In this document: positions 32,043 to 39,739 of the stretch, piece by piece
How the letters are laid out: each line of letters begins with the position of its first letter
Position numbering within the stretch: the stretch's first letter is position 1
Source: an uncultured Opitutia bacterium
GTDB lineage: Bacteria > Verrucomicrobiota > Verrucomicrobiia > Opitutales > Opitutaceae
Assembly: GCA_903859715.1 (NCBI GenBank)
Contig: CAIONS010000065.1
Coordinates: forward strand, 25,784-89,783
Length of the DNA stretch: 64,000 nucleotides
Direction of reading: 5' to 3'
Made by a program: the position numbers and the translations under genes
Notes under the pieces: model-generated
Seen by the model: only the letters and a program-made list of their open reading frames with translations
What the model was told of the DNA's origin: nothing
Databases searched by the model: none

Positions 32043-32804
32043 ATGCTGACCTTTGAACAGACCCAGGCGTTTGATCGCGACGGCTTTGTCCTCGTGCCGG
32101 ACGTTTTCACCCCGCAGGAAATTGAAATCCTGCTGTCCCATGTGACGAAGGAAGGCCGGGTGACGAAGCACCAGGGCAACATGCCCGACTCCGCCGGCCG
32201 CTCCAGCAAGCTCGCGCTGTGGATGGATGTGAGCGACGACATCTTTGGTGCGGTGACCACGAGCCCGCGGATCGTGAACAACGTGCGGATGCTGCTGCGC
32301 GAGGACGTTTACCACTGGCACAGCAAGGTGATGCTCAAGGAAGCGCGCGTCGGCGGCGCGTGGGAGTGGCACCAGGATTACGGCTACTGGTACGGCGATG
32401 GCTGCCTCGCCCCGCGGCTGATCTCCTGCATGATCGCGCTTGATCCGGCGACGAAGGCGAACGGCTGCCTGAAAGTGATCCCGGGTTCGCATACGCTCGG
32501 ACGGTTTGACCACGGCCGCGTGGGCAACCAATCCGGCGCGGACCAGGAACGGGTCGCGGCGCTCATTGAGCGGCTCGGTGTGACGTACTGCGAGGCGCCC
32601 GCGGGCAGCGCGCTGTTTTTCCACGGCAATTTGTTTCACGCCTCCGAGCCGAACCTTTCAGACAAGCACCGCCGGGCCTACATCTGCTGCTACAACGCGC
32701 TCTCGAATGTTCCGTACGGCGGCAAGGGTCACGGGCGGCCCGTGCCGATCACGCTGTCGCCGGACGATTCGATCCTGACCTTCGCCGAGCCTGTGCTCGC
32801 CTGA
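32043..32804 (+). CDS. Phytanoyl-CoA dioxygenase (PhyH) family protein, glycosidase-linked
   Basis: 253 aa. Iron ligands H110 and D112 (WEWHQDYGYW) and H199 (FHGNLFHASEPN). VIPGSHTLG is the conserved turn, and basic residues around KHRRAY would bind 2-oxoglutarate. The N-terminus TFEQTQAFDRDGFVLVPDVF is standard. It is 3 nt upstream of an (alpha/alpha)6-barrel glycosidase-like gene, so both probably act on the same carbohydrate-derived substrate. It is the third PhyH protein in the window and clearly divergent from the other two. Confidence 0.9.
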   Translation: MLTFEQTQAFDRDGFVLVPDVFTPQEIEILLSHVTKEGRVTKHQGNMPDSAGRSSKLALWMDVSDDIFGAVTTSPRIVNNVRMLLREDVYHWHSKVMLKEARVGGAWEWHQDYGYWYGDGCLAPRLISCMIALDPATKANGCLKVIPGSHTLGRFDHGRVGNQSGADQERVAALIERLGVTYCEAPAGSALFFHGNLFHASEPNLSDKHRRAYICCYNALSNVPYGGKGHGRPVPITLSPDDSILTFAEPVLA

Positions 32805-32807
32805 TTC

Positions 32808-34124
32808 ATGGCCGCAGCCGACTCCGCGCCGCCGCCGGCTGACGACGCGACGATCATCCGCCAGGGCGTGACCGCCGCGATCAAGCAGACGCTCGAGCCG
32901 GCCGCGACGGAGAAGGCCTACCCCGGGCATTTCACCATCGTGGCCGACGGCCACTGGTTCGGGCAGGAGAACACCTGGCCGGGGCTCGACTCGTGGCAGA
33001 TGGCGGGCGCCTATCTGCTGCTGGGCCGGACGCAGCTTGCGCTGGATTATTTTGACTACGTGCAGGCATCGCAGCGCGCCGATGGCAACATCCCCTATGC
33101 GATCGTCGCGGCCGAGACGCCGCCGGATCACCTGACGACCTACAACAAAGGCATGCGTTATCCGGAGGACGTGTTCACCTACGATCCGAAGCGTGCAGGA
33201 TACACCGCGCGCAAATGGATCGGCTCCTACAGTCACTGGATCGCCGGGATCAACCCGCTCGGCACGCTGGCCGCGGTCAGCTATGTGTTGCTCGGCGACG
33301 AGATTTTCACCGCCACCGGTGACCAGGCCTGGTTGGAGTCGAAGCTCGCCTCACTGGAACGGGCGGCGAAGTACCTGCTTTCGCGGAAAAGCGGAAACGG
33401 CCTGATCGCGGGCGCCGGTTTTTATACGGAGATGCCGCCGCGCCACCAATGGGACGGCGTCGCCCAGTGCTATGTGGTCCATGTGTTCAACAAATGCGCA
33501 CGGCTGAATGCCGTGCTCGGCCGCGCACCGGCTGCGGCGCAGTGGCGGATGGAATCGGCCACCCTGGGGGCGCGGTTCCGCGAGGTTTTCTGGCGCGGCG
33601 ATCATTACGCGGAGTACGTGCACCCCGAGCGCGGCGTGGTCGACCTGCACGGCCTGTCGGATGTGAACTGGGCGGCGGTGGCCTATGACGTGGCAACACC
33701 GGCGCAGGCGGACGCGCTCTGGCCGCGAATGACGGGCGAGCCGGCGTTCTGGCATGGCGACATGCCGACGCAAACGGTGTCGAAACCCTTCACTTATCAG
33801 GAGTGGGAATTTTTCTCCTCCCACGAGGACGTGGGCTTCGCGATTCCCGTCGGCCAGCTCTACGACGCGGCGGCGATGGGCCGCGTGTGGTTCCTCGAGT
33901 GGCAGGCCTGCGCGAAGCGCGGGGAGACGAAACGCCTGCGCGAATCCGTGGTGAAAGTCTGCCAGATGGGCCTGAAGGACGGCGGATTCTGGCATGAGCG
34001 CTATCATCCGCTGCAGGTGGCGCGGGTGGATTGGACCGGCCCGCGCGGTTACGGCGAATATCCCGCGATCCTCGTGCGCGCCGTGCTGGGAAATCCGGCG
34101 GTGTTTGCCGATGTAGGGCTGTGA
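32808..34124 (+). CDS. Six-hairpin (alpha/alpha)6 glycoside-hydrolase-like protein
   Basis: 438 aa without a signal peptide, so cytoplasmic. Helical hairpin pattern with aromatic/acidic inner loops: GQENTWPGLDSWQMAGAYLL, DYFDYVQASQRADGNIPYAI, WIGSYSHWIAGINPLGTLAA, DGVAQCYVVHVFNKCARLNA and MGLKDGGFWHERYHP. This resembles GH63/GH78/GH94-like catalytic barrels. The catalytic acid and base cannot be assigned with confidence; D and E residues in the EN-W-D and DGN loops are candidates. Coupled to the PhyH gene 3 nt upstream. Confidence 0.7.
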   Translation: MAAADSAPPPADDATIIRQGVTAAIKQTLEPAATEKAYPGHFTIVADGHWFGQENTWPGLDSWQMAGAYLLLGRTQLALDYFDYVQASQRADGNIPYAIVAAETPPDHLTTYNKGMRYPEDVFTYDPKRAGYTARKWIGSYSHWIAGINPLGTLAAVSYVLLGDEIFTATGDQAWLESKLASLERAAKYLLSRKSGNGLIAGAGFYTEMPPRHQWDGVAQCYVVHVFNKCARLNAVLGRAPAAAQWRMESATLGARFREVFWRGDHYAEYVHPERGVVDLHGLSDVNWAAVAYDVATPAQADALWPRMTGEPAFWHGDMPTQTVSKPFTYQEWEFFSSHEDVGFAIPVGQLYDAAAMGRVWFLEWQACAKRGETKRLRESVVKVCQMGLKDGGFWHERYHPLQVARVDWTGPRGYGEYPAILVRAVLGNPAVFADVGL

Positions 34125-34154
34125 AGCAGCGCAGGCTTCCAGCCTGCGCTACTT
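34124..34154. terminator. Hairpin between convergent genes (GCGCAGGCT family)
   Basis: AGCAGCGCAGGCT, 3-nt loop, AGCCTGCGCTACT. It overlaps the last bases of both convergent genes, so it can end transcription from either side. The same words recur at 31231-31256. Confidence 0.6.
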
Positions 34155-34607
34155 GCCGGGTGCGACCACCGCCGGCTCGGACAGCTTGGCGGATTGGTAA
34201 GCCACCATCCGCCAGGCGCCGTCCTCGCGCCGCCAGACCGAGAGGAACGACAGAGTAAACTCGACATGCAGCGTGCCGGCGGTGGCCCGCAGGCGGGCAC
34301 GGCCGCTCATGAGAGCGACGTCGTCGGTCACCCGTGTGACCTTCACGTCGCCGTAATTGTAGGCCTCGTATTTGATCTGAGCGGTTTTGACGGCGGCGAG
34401 GAACTCGGCCTTGGTCTGCACGCGGCCGTCGGCGTGCATGTAGTGGAGTGAGTTAGAAAGCAGCGGCTCAAGCCGGGTGACATTGCCGGCGATGGTCGCC
34501 AGTACCCGGGATGTGTCGGCGGCGCGCACGTCCTCCTCCAGCGAGGCGGCGCGAAGCGGCAGGGCAGCAAGGAAGGCGAAAATCAGCAGGCAGGGAAAAC
34601 GGCGCAT
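34149..34607 (-). CDS. Exported NTF2/DUF4440-like protein
   Basis: 152 aa. The signal peptide FPCLLIFAFLAALPLRA is followed by a cone-shaped NTF2 fold: VLATIAGNVTRLEPLLSNSL, YMHADGRVQTKAEFLAAVK (the DUF4440 pattern H-x-D/S-G-x-x-x-x-K-x-x-F), LMSGRARLRATAG and FLSVWRREDGAWRMVAYQSA. Probably a periplasmic ligand-binding or enzyme-like protein of unknown substrate. It runs downstream of the thioesterase gene with a 6-nt gap, likely the same transcript. Confidence 0.8.
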   Translation of the reverse strand: MRRFPCLLIFAFLAALPLRAASLEEDVRAADTSRVLATIAGNVTRLEPLLSNSLHYMHADGRVQTKAEFLAAVKTAQIKYEAYNYGDVKVTRVTDDVALMSGRARLRATAGTLHVEFTLSFLSVWRREDGAWRMVAYQSAKLSEPAVVAPGK

Positions 34608-34613
34608 GGGGAA

Positions 34614-35012
34614 TCAGCGCTTGACGGGGTGGGGTTTGCCTTCGCTGTCGAGAGCTACGTAGGTGAAGCACCCGCGAGTGACTTGTTGCTGCGTGCTGGC
34701 CGAGTAACGGTGGACCCAGGCTTCGACGGAGATCTTCATCGAGGTGCGTCCGATGGTGAGCAGCTGGGCATAGCAGGTGACGATGTCGCCCACGCCCACG
34801 GGCCGGAGAAAGGAAATCGCATCGATCGCCACGGTGGTCACGCGACTGAGAGCGGTGCTGCGGGCGAGGATCGCGCCGCCGATATCCATCTGGGAAACGA
34901 GCCAGCCGCCAAAGATGTCGCCGTTGTTGTTCGTGTCGGCGGGCATCGCGATGGTCCGGATGACGACGTCGCCGCTGGGCGCGGCGGGAGCGGGGGAGGC
35001 GGGCGCGGTCAT
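34614..35012 (-). CDS. YciA-type acyl-CoA thioesterase
   Basis: 132 aa hot-dog fold. IAMPADTNNNGDIFGGWLVS contains the active-site N-x-x-G-D-x-x-GG signature of YciA/BACH-type acyl-CoA hydrolases. AIDAISFLRPVGVGDIVTCY and SVEAWVHR complete the fold. Hydrolyses acyl-CoA esters in the cytoplasm. Start at 35012 chosen because the extended frame runs into the divergent deoC gene without family similarity. Confidence 0.88.
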   Translation of the reverse strand: MTAPASPAPAAPSGDVVIRTIAMPADTNNNGDIFGGWLVSQMDIGGAILARSTALSRVTTVAIDAISFLRPVGVGDIVTCYAQLLTIGRTSMKISVEAWVHRYSASTQQQVTRGCFTYVALDSEGKPHPVKR

Positions 35013-35103
35013 GCTGGACAACAAATCCCCGCGGCCGGGGCCGCGCAAGCCGCATGCGCGGTTCGCGGCGAGTTTTCCGTTGTTTTCCCGGTCAACGGGC
35101 AGC

Positions 35104-36057
35104 ATGGTCTGCGACCTTATGAACGCAGGCCAGTCAGCGTCGTTTCGCCGGCTGTTCGACGAAGTCGGCCCGGTCGACGCCGTCGGCATCGAGGAGCGCG
35201 TCGCCAAATATACGACCCGGAGCATCAAGAAGTCCGCCAAGCTCTGGGGCCTGAAGACGGCGGTCACGATGGTCGATCTCACGACACTCGAGGGCAAGGA
35301 CACGCCCGGCAAGGTGGCCTCGCTGTGCCAGAAGGCGCTGCATCCGTCCGATGATTCGACCGTGCCGCCGGTCGCCGCGGTCTGCGTTTATCCCGCCATG
35401 GTGCGCCATGCGCGCCGGGCGCTCGGGCCGGGTGCGAAGGTGCGGATCGCCTCGGTGGCGACGGCATTTCCGTCCGGGCAGACGGCGCTCGTCACGCGCC
35501 TCGCCGAGGTGCGAAGGGCCGTCGCGGACGGGGCCGATGAGATCGACATGGTCATCAACCGCGGGGCGTTTCTCGCGGGCGAGTTTGCCGAGGTGCAGGA
35601 CGAGATCGCCGCCGTGGTGGCGGCGTGCGGCGCGGCGACCCTCAAGGTCATCCTCGAAGTCAGCGAACTCGAGACGTACGACAAGATCCGGGCTGCGTCC
35701 TTTCTGGCCATGAGCGTAATCCGCCCGGGCGACTTCATCAAGACCAGCACGGGCAAGACCACGCTCAACGCCACGCTGGGCAACAACCAGGTGATGCTCG
35801 AGGCGATCCGCGATTTCTACCTTGATACCGGCACGGCCATCGCGATGAAACCGGCCGGCGGCATCCGCACGGCGAAGCAGGCGCTGCAATTCCTCATCGC
35901 GGTAAAGGAAACGCTCGGCGATGCCTGGCTGAACAACAAACGCTACCGCTTCGGGGCGAGTTCCCTGCTCAACGATCTGCTCCGCCAGATCGAGAAGGAG
36001 CGGACTGGAGCCTACCAAGCCCCTTACTATTTCAGCGAAGCCGCCGAATCCTATTAA
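35104..36057 (+). CDS. deoC: Deoxyribose-phosphate aldolase
   Basis: 317 aa class I aldolase, of the longer DeoC type (about 60 residues more at the N-terminus than the E. coli-type short forms). Schiff-base lysine K213 (FIKTSTGK), the proton-relay lysine K249 (AMKPAGGIRT) and the aspartate D148 (EIDMVIN) are all present. Splits 2-deoxyribose-5-phosphate into glyceraldehyde-3-phosphate and acetaldehyde. The two aldehyde dehydrogenase-family genes that follow would dispose of the acetaldehyde, and deoA 3 kb downstream supplies deoxyribose-1-phosphate. A second ATG at 35119 could be the start. Confidence 0.93.
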   Translation: MVCDLMNAGQSASFRRLFDEVGPVDAVGIEERVAKYTTRSIKKSAKLWGLKTAVTMVDLTTLEGKDTPGKVASLCQKALHPSDDSTVPPVAAVCVYPAMVRHARRALGPGAKVRIASVATAFPSGQTALVTRLAEVRRAVADGADEIDMVINRGAFLAGEFAEVQDEIAAVVAACGAATLKVILEVSELETYDKIRAASFLAMSVIRPGDFIKTSTGKTTLNATLGNNQVMLEAIRDFYLDTGTAIAMKPAGGIRTAKQALQFLIAVKETLGDAWLNNKRYRFGASSLLNDLLRQIEKERTGAYQAPYYFSEAAESY

Positions 36058-36058
36058 T

Positions 36059-36146
36059 TTTCACAGGAGGAAACGGAGAGAACGGAGCAATGCGACAGAC
36101 CCTTCCTTCTTTCTCCTCTGTTTCCTCCGTTACCTCCTGTAAAAAA
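36059..36146. repeat. Inverted repeat, ACAGGAGGAAACGGAG family
   Basis: Arms 36059-36090 and 36116-36146 are imperfect reverse complements. The same family is at 49173-49256. It separates deoC from the aldehyde dehydrogenase gene. The purine-rich arm contains AGGAGG, a perfect anti-16S sequence, but it is not placed to serve a start codon. Confidence 0.75.
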
Positions 36147-36157
36147 TAGATCTCTCC

Positions 36158-37666
36158 ATGCCAACCTTAGCCGCCGGAAAAAAACAGACTCCCCGCCGCC
36201 AGGGCCGCCCCGCGCCCGAGCTCATCTTCGGTGACCTCTGGACGTACGATCCCGCACCGGAGACGGCGGATCCGAAGCTGAAGAAACGCTACGAACTCTT
36301 CATCAACGGCCGGTTCGTCGCGCCGAAGTCGGGGAAGTATTTCAGCTCCATCAACCCGGCCAACGAGCAGAAGCTCGCCGAGATCGCACTGGCGGATCGG
36401 GCGGATGTCGATGCCGCGTACCGCGCAGCGAAAAAGGCGTACGACACCACCTGGGGCAAAATGCCGGGGGCGGAGCGGGCCAAATATCTTTTCCGAATTG
36501 CGCGGCTGCTGCAGGACCGGGCCCGCGAATTTGCCGTCGCCGAGACGATGGACGGCGGCAAGCCGATCAAGGAGTCGCGCGACTTCGACGTGCCGATGGC
36601 GGCGGCGCATTTCTTTTATCACGCCGGCTGGGCGGACAAGCTCGACTACGTGGCGCCGGGCCGCCGGATCGCGCCGCTGGGCGTGGTGGGGCAGGTCATC
36701 CCGTGGAACTTCCCCCTGCTGATGTGTGCATGGAAACTCGCGCCCGCGCTGGCGATGGGCAACTGCGTTGTGCTGAAGCCCGCCGAGACGACCTCGATTA
36801 CTGCGCTCAAGCTCGCCGAGATCATCCAGGACGCGGGCCTGCCGCCGGGCGTGGTGAACATCGTGACCGGGGCGGGCGAAACCGGTGCGGCGGTGATGGG
36901 CCATCCGATTCCGGCGAAGGTCGCGTTCACGGGCTCGACCGAAGTGGGCAAGATCATCATGCGCTCGCTCGCAGGCACAGACAAAAAGATGACGATGGAA
37001 CTCGGCGGCAAGGCCGCGAACATCATCTTCGACGACGCGCCGCTCGACCAGGCGGTCGAGGGCATCATCAACGGCATTTTCTTCAACCAGGGGCACGTCT
37101 GTTGCGCCGGCTCACGCCTGCTGGTGCATGAGCCCGTGGCGGACCGGGTCATTGCAAAGCTCAAGCAGCGGATGAAGGTGCTGCGCGTCGGCGATCCGCT
37201 CGACAAGAACACCGACGTCGGAGCGATCAACTCGAAGGAGCAGCTCGCAAGGATCACGGCACTCGTCAAAAGCGGCGTGAAGGAAGGCGCCGAGATGTTT
37301 CAGCCGGCCTGCACGCTGCCGGCGAAGGGCTGGTATTTTCCGCCGACGATTTTCTCCGGTGTGTCGATGAGCCACCGCATTGCGCGCGAGGAGATCTTCG
37401 GCCCGGTGCTTTCGATCCTCACGTTCCGCACGCCGGAAGAGGCAGTCGAGAAGGCCAACAACACCGCCTATGGTCTCAGTGCCGGCGTGTGGACAGACAA
37501 GGGTTCACGGATCCTGAAGATGTCCACGGAGCTGAAGGCCGGCGTGGTCTGGGCCAACACCTACAATAAGTTCGACCCGACCTCGCCGTTCGGCGGGTAC
37601 AAGGAAAGCGGCTTCGGCCGCGAAGGCGGCCGGCAGGGCCTGCTGGATTACTGCCGGCTGGTTTAA
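36158..37666 (+). CDS. Aldehyde dehydrogenase (full length)
   Basis: 502 aa. VIPWNFPLLM (cofactor pocket), FTGSTEVGKIIM (Rossmann turn), MELGGKAANI with the general-base glutamate, and NQGHVCCAGSR with the catalytic cysteine C315 are intact. NAD(P)-dependent oxidation of an aldehyde to the acid. The deoC neighbourhood suggests acetaldehyde, which would give acetate. The first 40 residues are a proline/basic extension. The half-length paralogue starts 21 nt downstream. Confidence 0.92.
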   Translation: MPTLAAGKKQTPRRQGRPAPELIFGDLWTYDPAPETADPKLKKRYELFINGRFVAPKSGKYFSSINPANEQKLAEIALADRADVDAAYRAAKKAYDTTWGKMPGAERAKYLFRIARLLQDRAREFAVAETMDGGKPIKESRDFDVPMAAAHFFYHAGWADKLDYVAPGRRIAPLGVVGQVIPWNFPLLMCAWKLAPALAMGNCVVLKPAETTSITALKLAEIIQDAGLPPGVVNIVTGAGETGAAVMGHPIPAKVAFTGSTEVGKIIMRSLAGTDKKMTMELGGKAANIIFDDAPLDQAVEGIINGIFFNQGHVCCAGSRLLVHEPVADRVIAKLKQRMKVLRVGDPLDKNTDVGAINSKEQLARITALVKSGVKEGAEMFQPACTLPAKGWYFPPTIFSGVSMSHRIAREEIFGPVLSILTFRTPEEAVEKANNTAYGLSAGVWTDKGSRILKMSTELKAGVVWANTYNKFDPTSPFGGYKESGFGREGGRQGLLDYCRLV

Positions 37667-37687
37667 CCCGAAGGACGAAAAATTACC

Positions 37688-38563
37688 ATGTCCCGTTTAC
37701 CCATCACCAAGACCCCGAAGGTTTATGTCGGCGGTGCGTTCATCCGCTCCGAGAGTGCGCGGGTGTTTCCGATCCGGGATGCCGTCGGCCACTTCTTCGC
37801 GAACATCCCACAATGCACCCGCAAGGATCTGCGCAACGCTGTCGAGGCCGCTGCCAAGGCTGGTCCCGGCTGGGCGAAGCGCACCGCCTACAACCGCGGC
37901 CAGATTCTTTACCGCCTCGGCGAGATGCTCGAGGCGCGTGCGGCCGAGATGATTGAGGCCCTTGCAATGGGCGCTTCTTCTCCCCGCATCCGCGCCGCAG
38001 CGGCACGCGAAGTCACTGCGACGGTCGACCGGCTCATCTATTATGCCGGCTGGGCGGACAAGTATGAGCAGGTGCTGGGCAACGTGAATCCCGTGGCTGC
38101 GCCGTATTTCAATTTCACGGTCACGGAGCCGATGGGCGTGATCGGCGTGATCGCGCCCGATGCGGCGCCGCTGCTCGGGTTGGTTTCACTGCTGGCCCCG
38201 GCCATTGTCAGCGGCAACACCGTGGTCGCCCTCGCCTCGGAGTCGCAACCCTATGCCGCGATCCTCCTCGGGGAAATGCTGGCGACGAGCGATTTGCCCG
38301 GCGGCGTGGTTAATCTCCTGACGGGGTTCCGGAAGGAAATCGTGCCGACCTTTGCCACGCATACCCATCTCCGGGCCGTCAGCGGCGTGGCGACGGCCGA
38401 TGAGCGGAAGGCGCTCAAACTGGGCGCAGCCGAGAGCGTGAAGCGCACGCATCTGCTCAAGGCCGAGGAAAAGACCGATTGGTTCGCCGACCGCGCGCAA
38501 AGCCTGGAGGCGATCCACGACACGCTGGAATTCAAGACGACCTGGCACCCGATCGGGGCATAG
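37688..38563 (+). CDS. Half-length aldehyde-dehydrogenase-like protein without the catalytic domain
   Basis: 291 aa. The N-terminal portion follows the aldehyde dehydrogenase fold (KVYVGGAFIRSESARVFP, TEPMGVIGVIAPDAAPLLG, AIVSGNTVVALASESQPYA, DLPGGVVNLLTG), and then it stops: no ELGG glutamate and no catalytic cysteine. It is a reproducible gene type rather than a random truncation, since deoC-ALDH-half ALDH sets occur in other phyla. Probably pairs with the full-length enzyme encoded just upstream, as a structural or regulatory subunit. The ending FKTTWHPIGA shows a designed C-terminus, with no frameshift visible. Confidence 0.85.
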   Translation: MSRLPITKTPKVYVGGAFIRSESARVFPIRDAVGHFFANIPQCTRKDLRNAVEAAAKAGPGWAKRTAYNRGQILYRLGEMLEARAAEMIEALAMGASSPRIRAAAAREVTATVDRLIYYAGWADKYEQVLGNVNPVAAPYFNFTVTEPMGVIGVIAPDAAPLLGLVSLLAPAIVSGNTVVALASESQPYAAILLGEMLATSDLPGGVVNLLTGFRKEIVPTFATHTHLRAVSGVATADERKALKLGAAESVKRTHLLKAEEKTDWFADRAQSLEAIHDTLEFKTTWHPIGA

Positions 38564-38579
38564 GCAATTGCGGGCGCGG

Positions 38580-38682
38580 ATTAAGCACGAAGACGCAAAG
38601 GTGCGAAGGGCAGCCCATACCAAGGTCGGAAAATAACTCTTCTTGGGTCCGATCTTTGCCGCTTCGCGCCTTTGCGATTAAC
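38580..38682. repeat. Inverted repeat, ACGAAGACGCAAAGG family
   Basis: Arms 38580-38608 and 38661-38682 (GCTTCGCGCCTTTGCGATTA) are imperfect complements. Fills the gap after the half aldehyde dehydrogenase gene. Confidence 0.7.
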
Positions 38683-39012
38683 TCAGGACTTCCGCTTGCT
38701 TTGGCGCTGGGCACGCTCGGTGAGGCGCTCGATCATGACCTCAATGTAGGCCTGGCGGGTTTCGGCGCGGCGGGCCTGTTCGATGTAGTTCACGAATGCG
38801 CGGCGAAGCGACGCAGGACCCTGCTCGAAAGCTTCCCGGGCGACCGGACGAAACTGGAGCGCGCGCTGCAGGTCCGCGGGCACGACCGGTTCGCGCGGAT
38901 CGAGCGAGCGGGTGAGGGTGACCTCGATCCGGTCGCCGACATCGAGATGAGCGGCCCGGACGATATCGGCCAGCACGGTCAACCGGCCGCGTCCGCGCCC
39001 TGCCGGCATCAC
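38683..39012 (-). pseudogene. YdeI/OmpD-associated protein missing its N-terminal half
   Basis: 109 aa. Carries only the C-terminal part of the family: VGDRIEVTLTRSLDPREPVV then PADLQRALQFRPVAREAFEQ and FVNYIEQARRAETRQAYIEV. The DUF1905 first half, about 50-60 residues, is absent. The available start codons (GTG/ATG at 39007-39012) fall at the break and have no ribosome-binding site. The break coincides to within a few bases with the truncated start of the divergent methyltransferase gene, so a deletion joining two divergent genes is the simplest reading. Confidence 0.6.
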
Positions 39013-39037
39013 GGAGATCGACCGCCGGGCGGCGGCG

Positions 39038-39403
39038 GTGCGGTTTCTCGGCGATTACGCGGACTATTTTGTGCACGGCCGCTATGTCGGCGCGGCACTG
39101 CCGCATCTGCCGTGGGCGGACGGGGCCTTCGATCTCGTGCTCTGTGCACACCTGCTGTTCCTCTACGCTGCGCGCTTTGACTTCGATTGGCATGCGGCCG
39201 CCTGCCGTGAACTGGTGCGGGTCAGCCGCGGCGAAGTGCGCATCCATCCCCTGTGCGGACTGGATGGAAAGCCCTGGCCGGAACTGGAGCGGTTGCGACG
39301 CACACTGGCGGCGGGCGGGATCGACAGCGAAATCATGCCGGTGGACTATGAGTTTTTCATCGGCACCGGCACGACGCTGCGATTGAAAGGGACGTTGTCA
39401 TGA
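39038..39403 (+). pseudogene. SAM-dependent methyltransferase missing its N-terminal domain
   Basis: 121 aa from a GTG. The in-frame upstream codons extend only to about 39011. It retains the second half of a class I methyltransferase: HLPWADGAFDLVLCAHLLFL (motif following the SAM site), ACRELVRVSRGEVRIHPLCG, then the C-terminal strands. The glycine-rich SAM loop that should precede it is gone. It overlaps the next gene by 4 nt, so it may still be read through. See the divergent YdeI remnant. Confidence 0.6.
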
Positions 39404-39735
39404 GCACTTACCCCGGACTGGCCCGCACCCCCGAGCCGCCTTACTATGCGGTCATCTTCACCTCGCGGCGCACGCCGGGTGAGGCCGGTTACGATGCGAT
39501 GGCCGCGCGCATGGTGGAGCTTGGTTCGAAGCAGGAGGGCTTCCTCGGCATTGAAAGTGCGCGCGGGACCGATGGCACCGGCATCACGGTGAGTTACTGG
39601 CGCGACGAAACCTCGATCCAGGCATGGAAGCGTGACACCGAACATCAAAAGGCCCAGCGCGGCGGCCAGCAGGCGTGGTATGCGGACTACACGGTACGCG
39701 TGGCCAAGGTGGAGCGGGCTTACGGCAAGGAGTGA
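39400..39735 (+). CDS. Antibiotic-biosynthesis-monooxygenase-fold protein
   Basis: 111 aa dimeric alpha/beta barrel-type protein. YYAVIFTSRRTPGEAGYDAM, QEGFLGIESARGTDGTGITV and SYWRDETSIQAWKRDTEHQK match the ABM/EthD-like small family (W-x-x-x-T-E-H-x-x). No flavin or metal cofactor needed. Likely a quinol or aldehyde oxidising or protective role, unproven. Its ATG overlaps the stop of the methyltransferase remnant and it sits 4 nt upstream of deoA. Confidence 0.78.
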   Translation: MSTYPGLARTPEPPYYAVIFTSRRTPGEAGYDAMAARMVELGSKQEGFLGIESARGTDGTGITVSYWRDETSIQAWKRDTEHQKAQRGGQQAWYADYTVRVAKVERAYGKE

Positions 39736-39739
39736 CCGC

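Noticed and set aside
36061..36085. AGGAGG as a ribosome-binding site for the aldehyde dehydrogenase gene
   Set aside because: It is about 90 nt upstream of the start and is part of a repeat arm also found at 49181.
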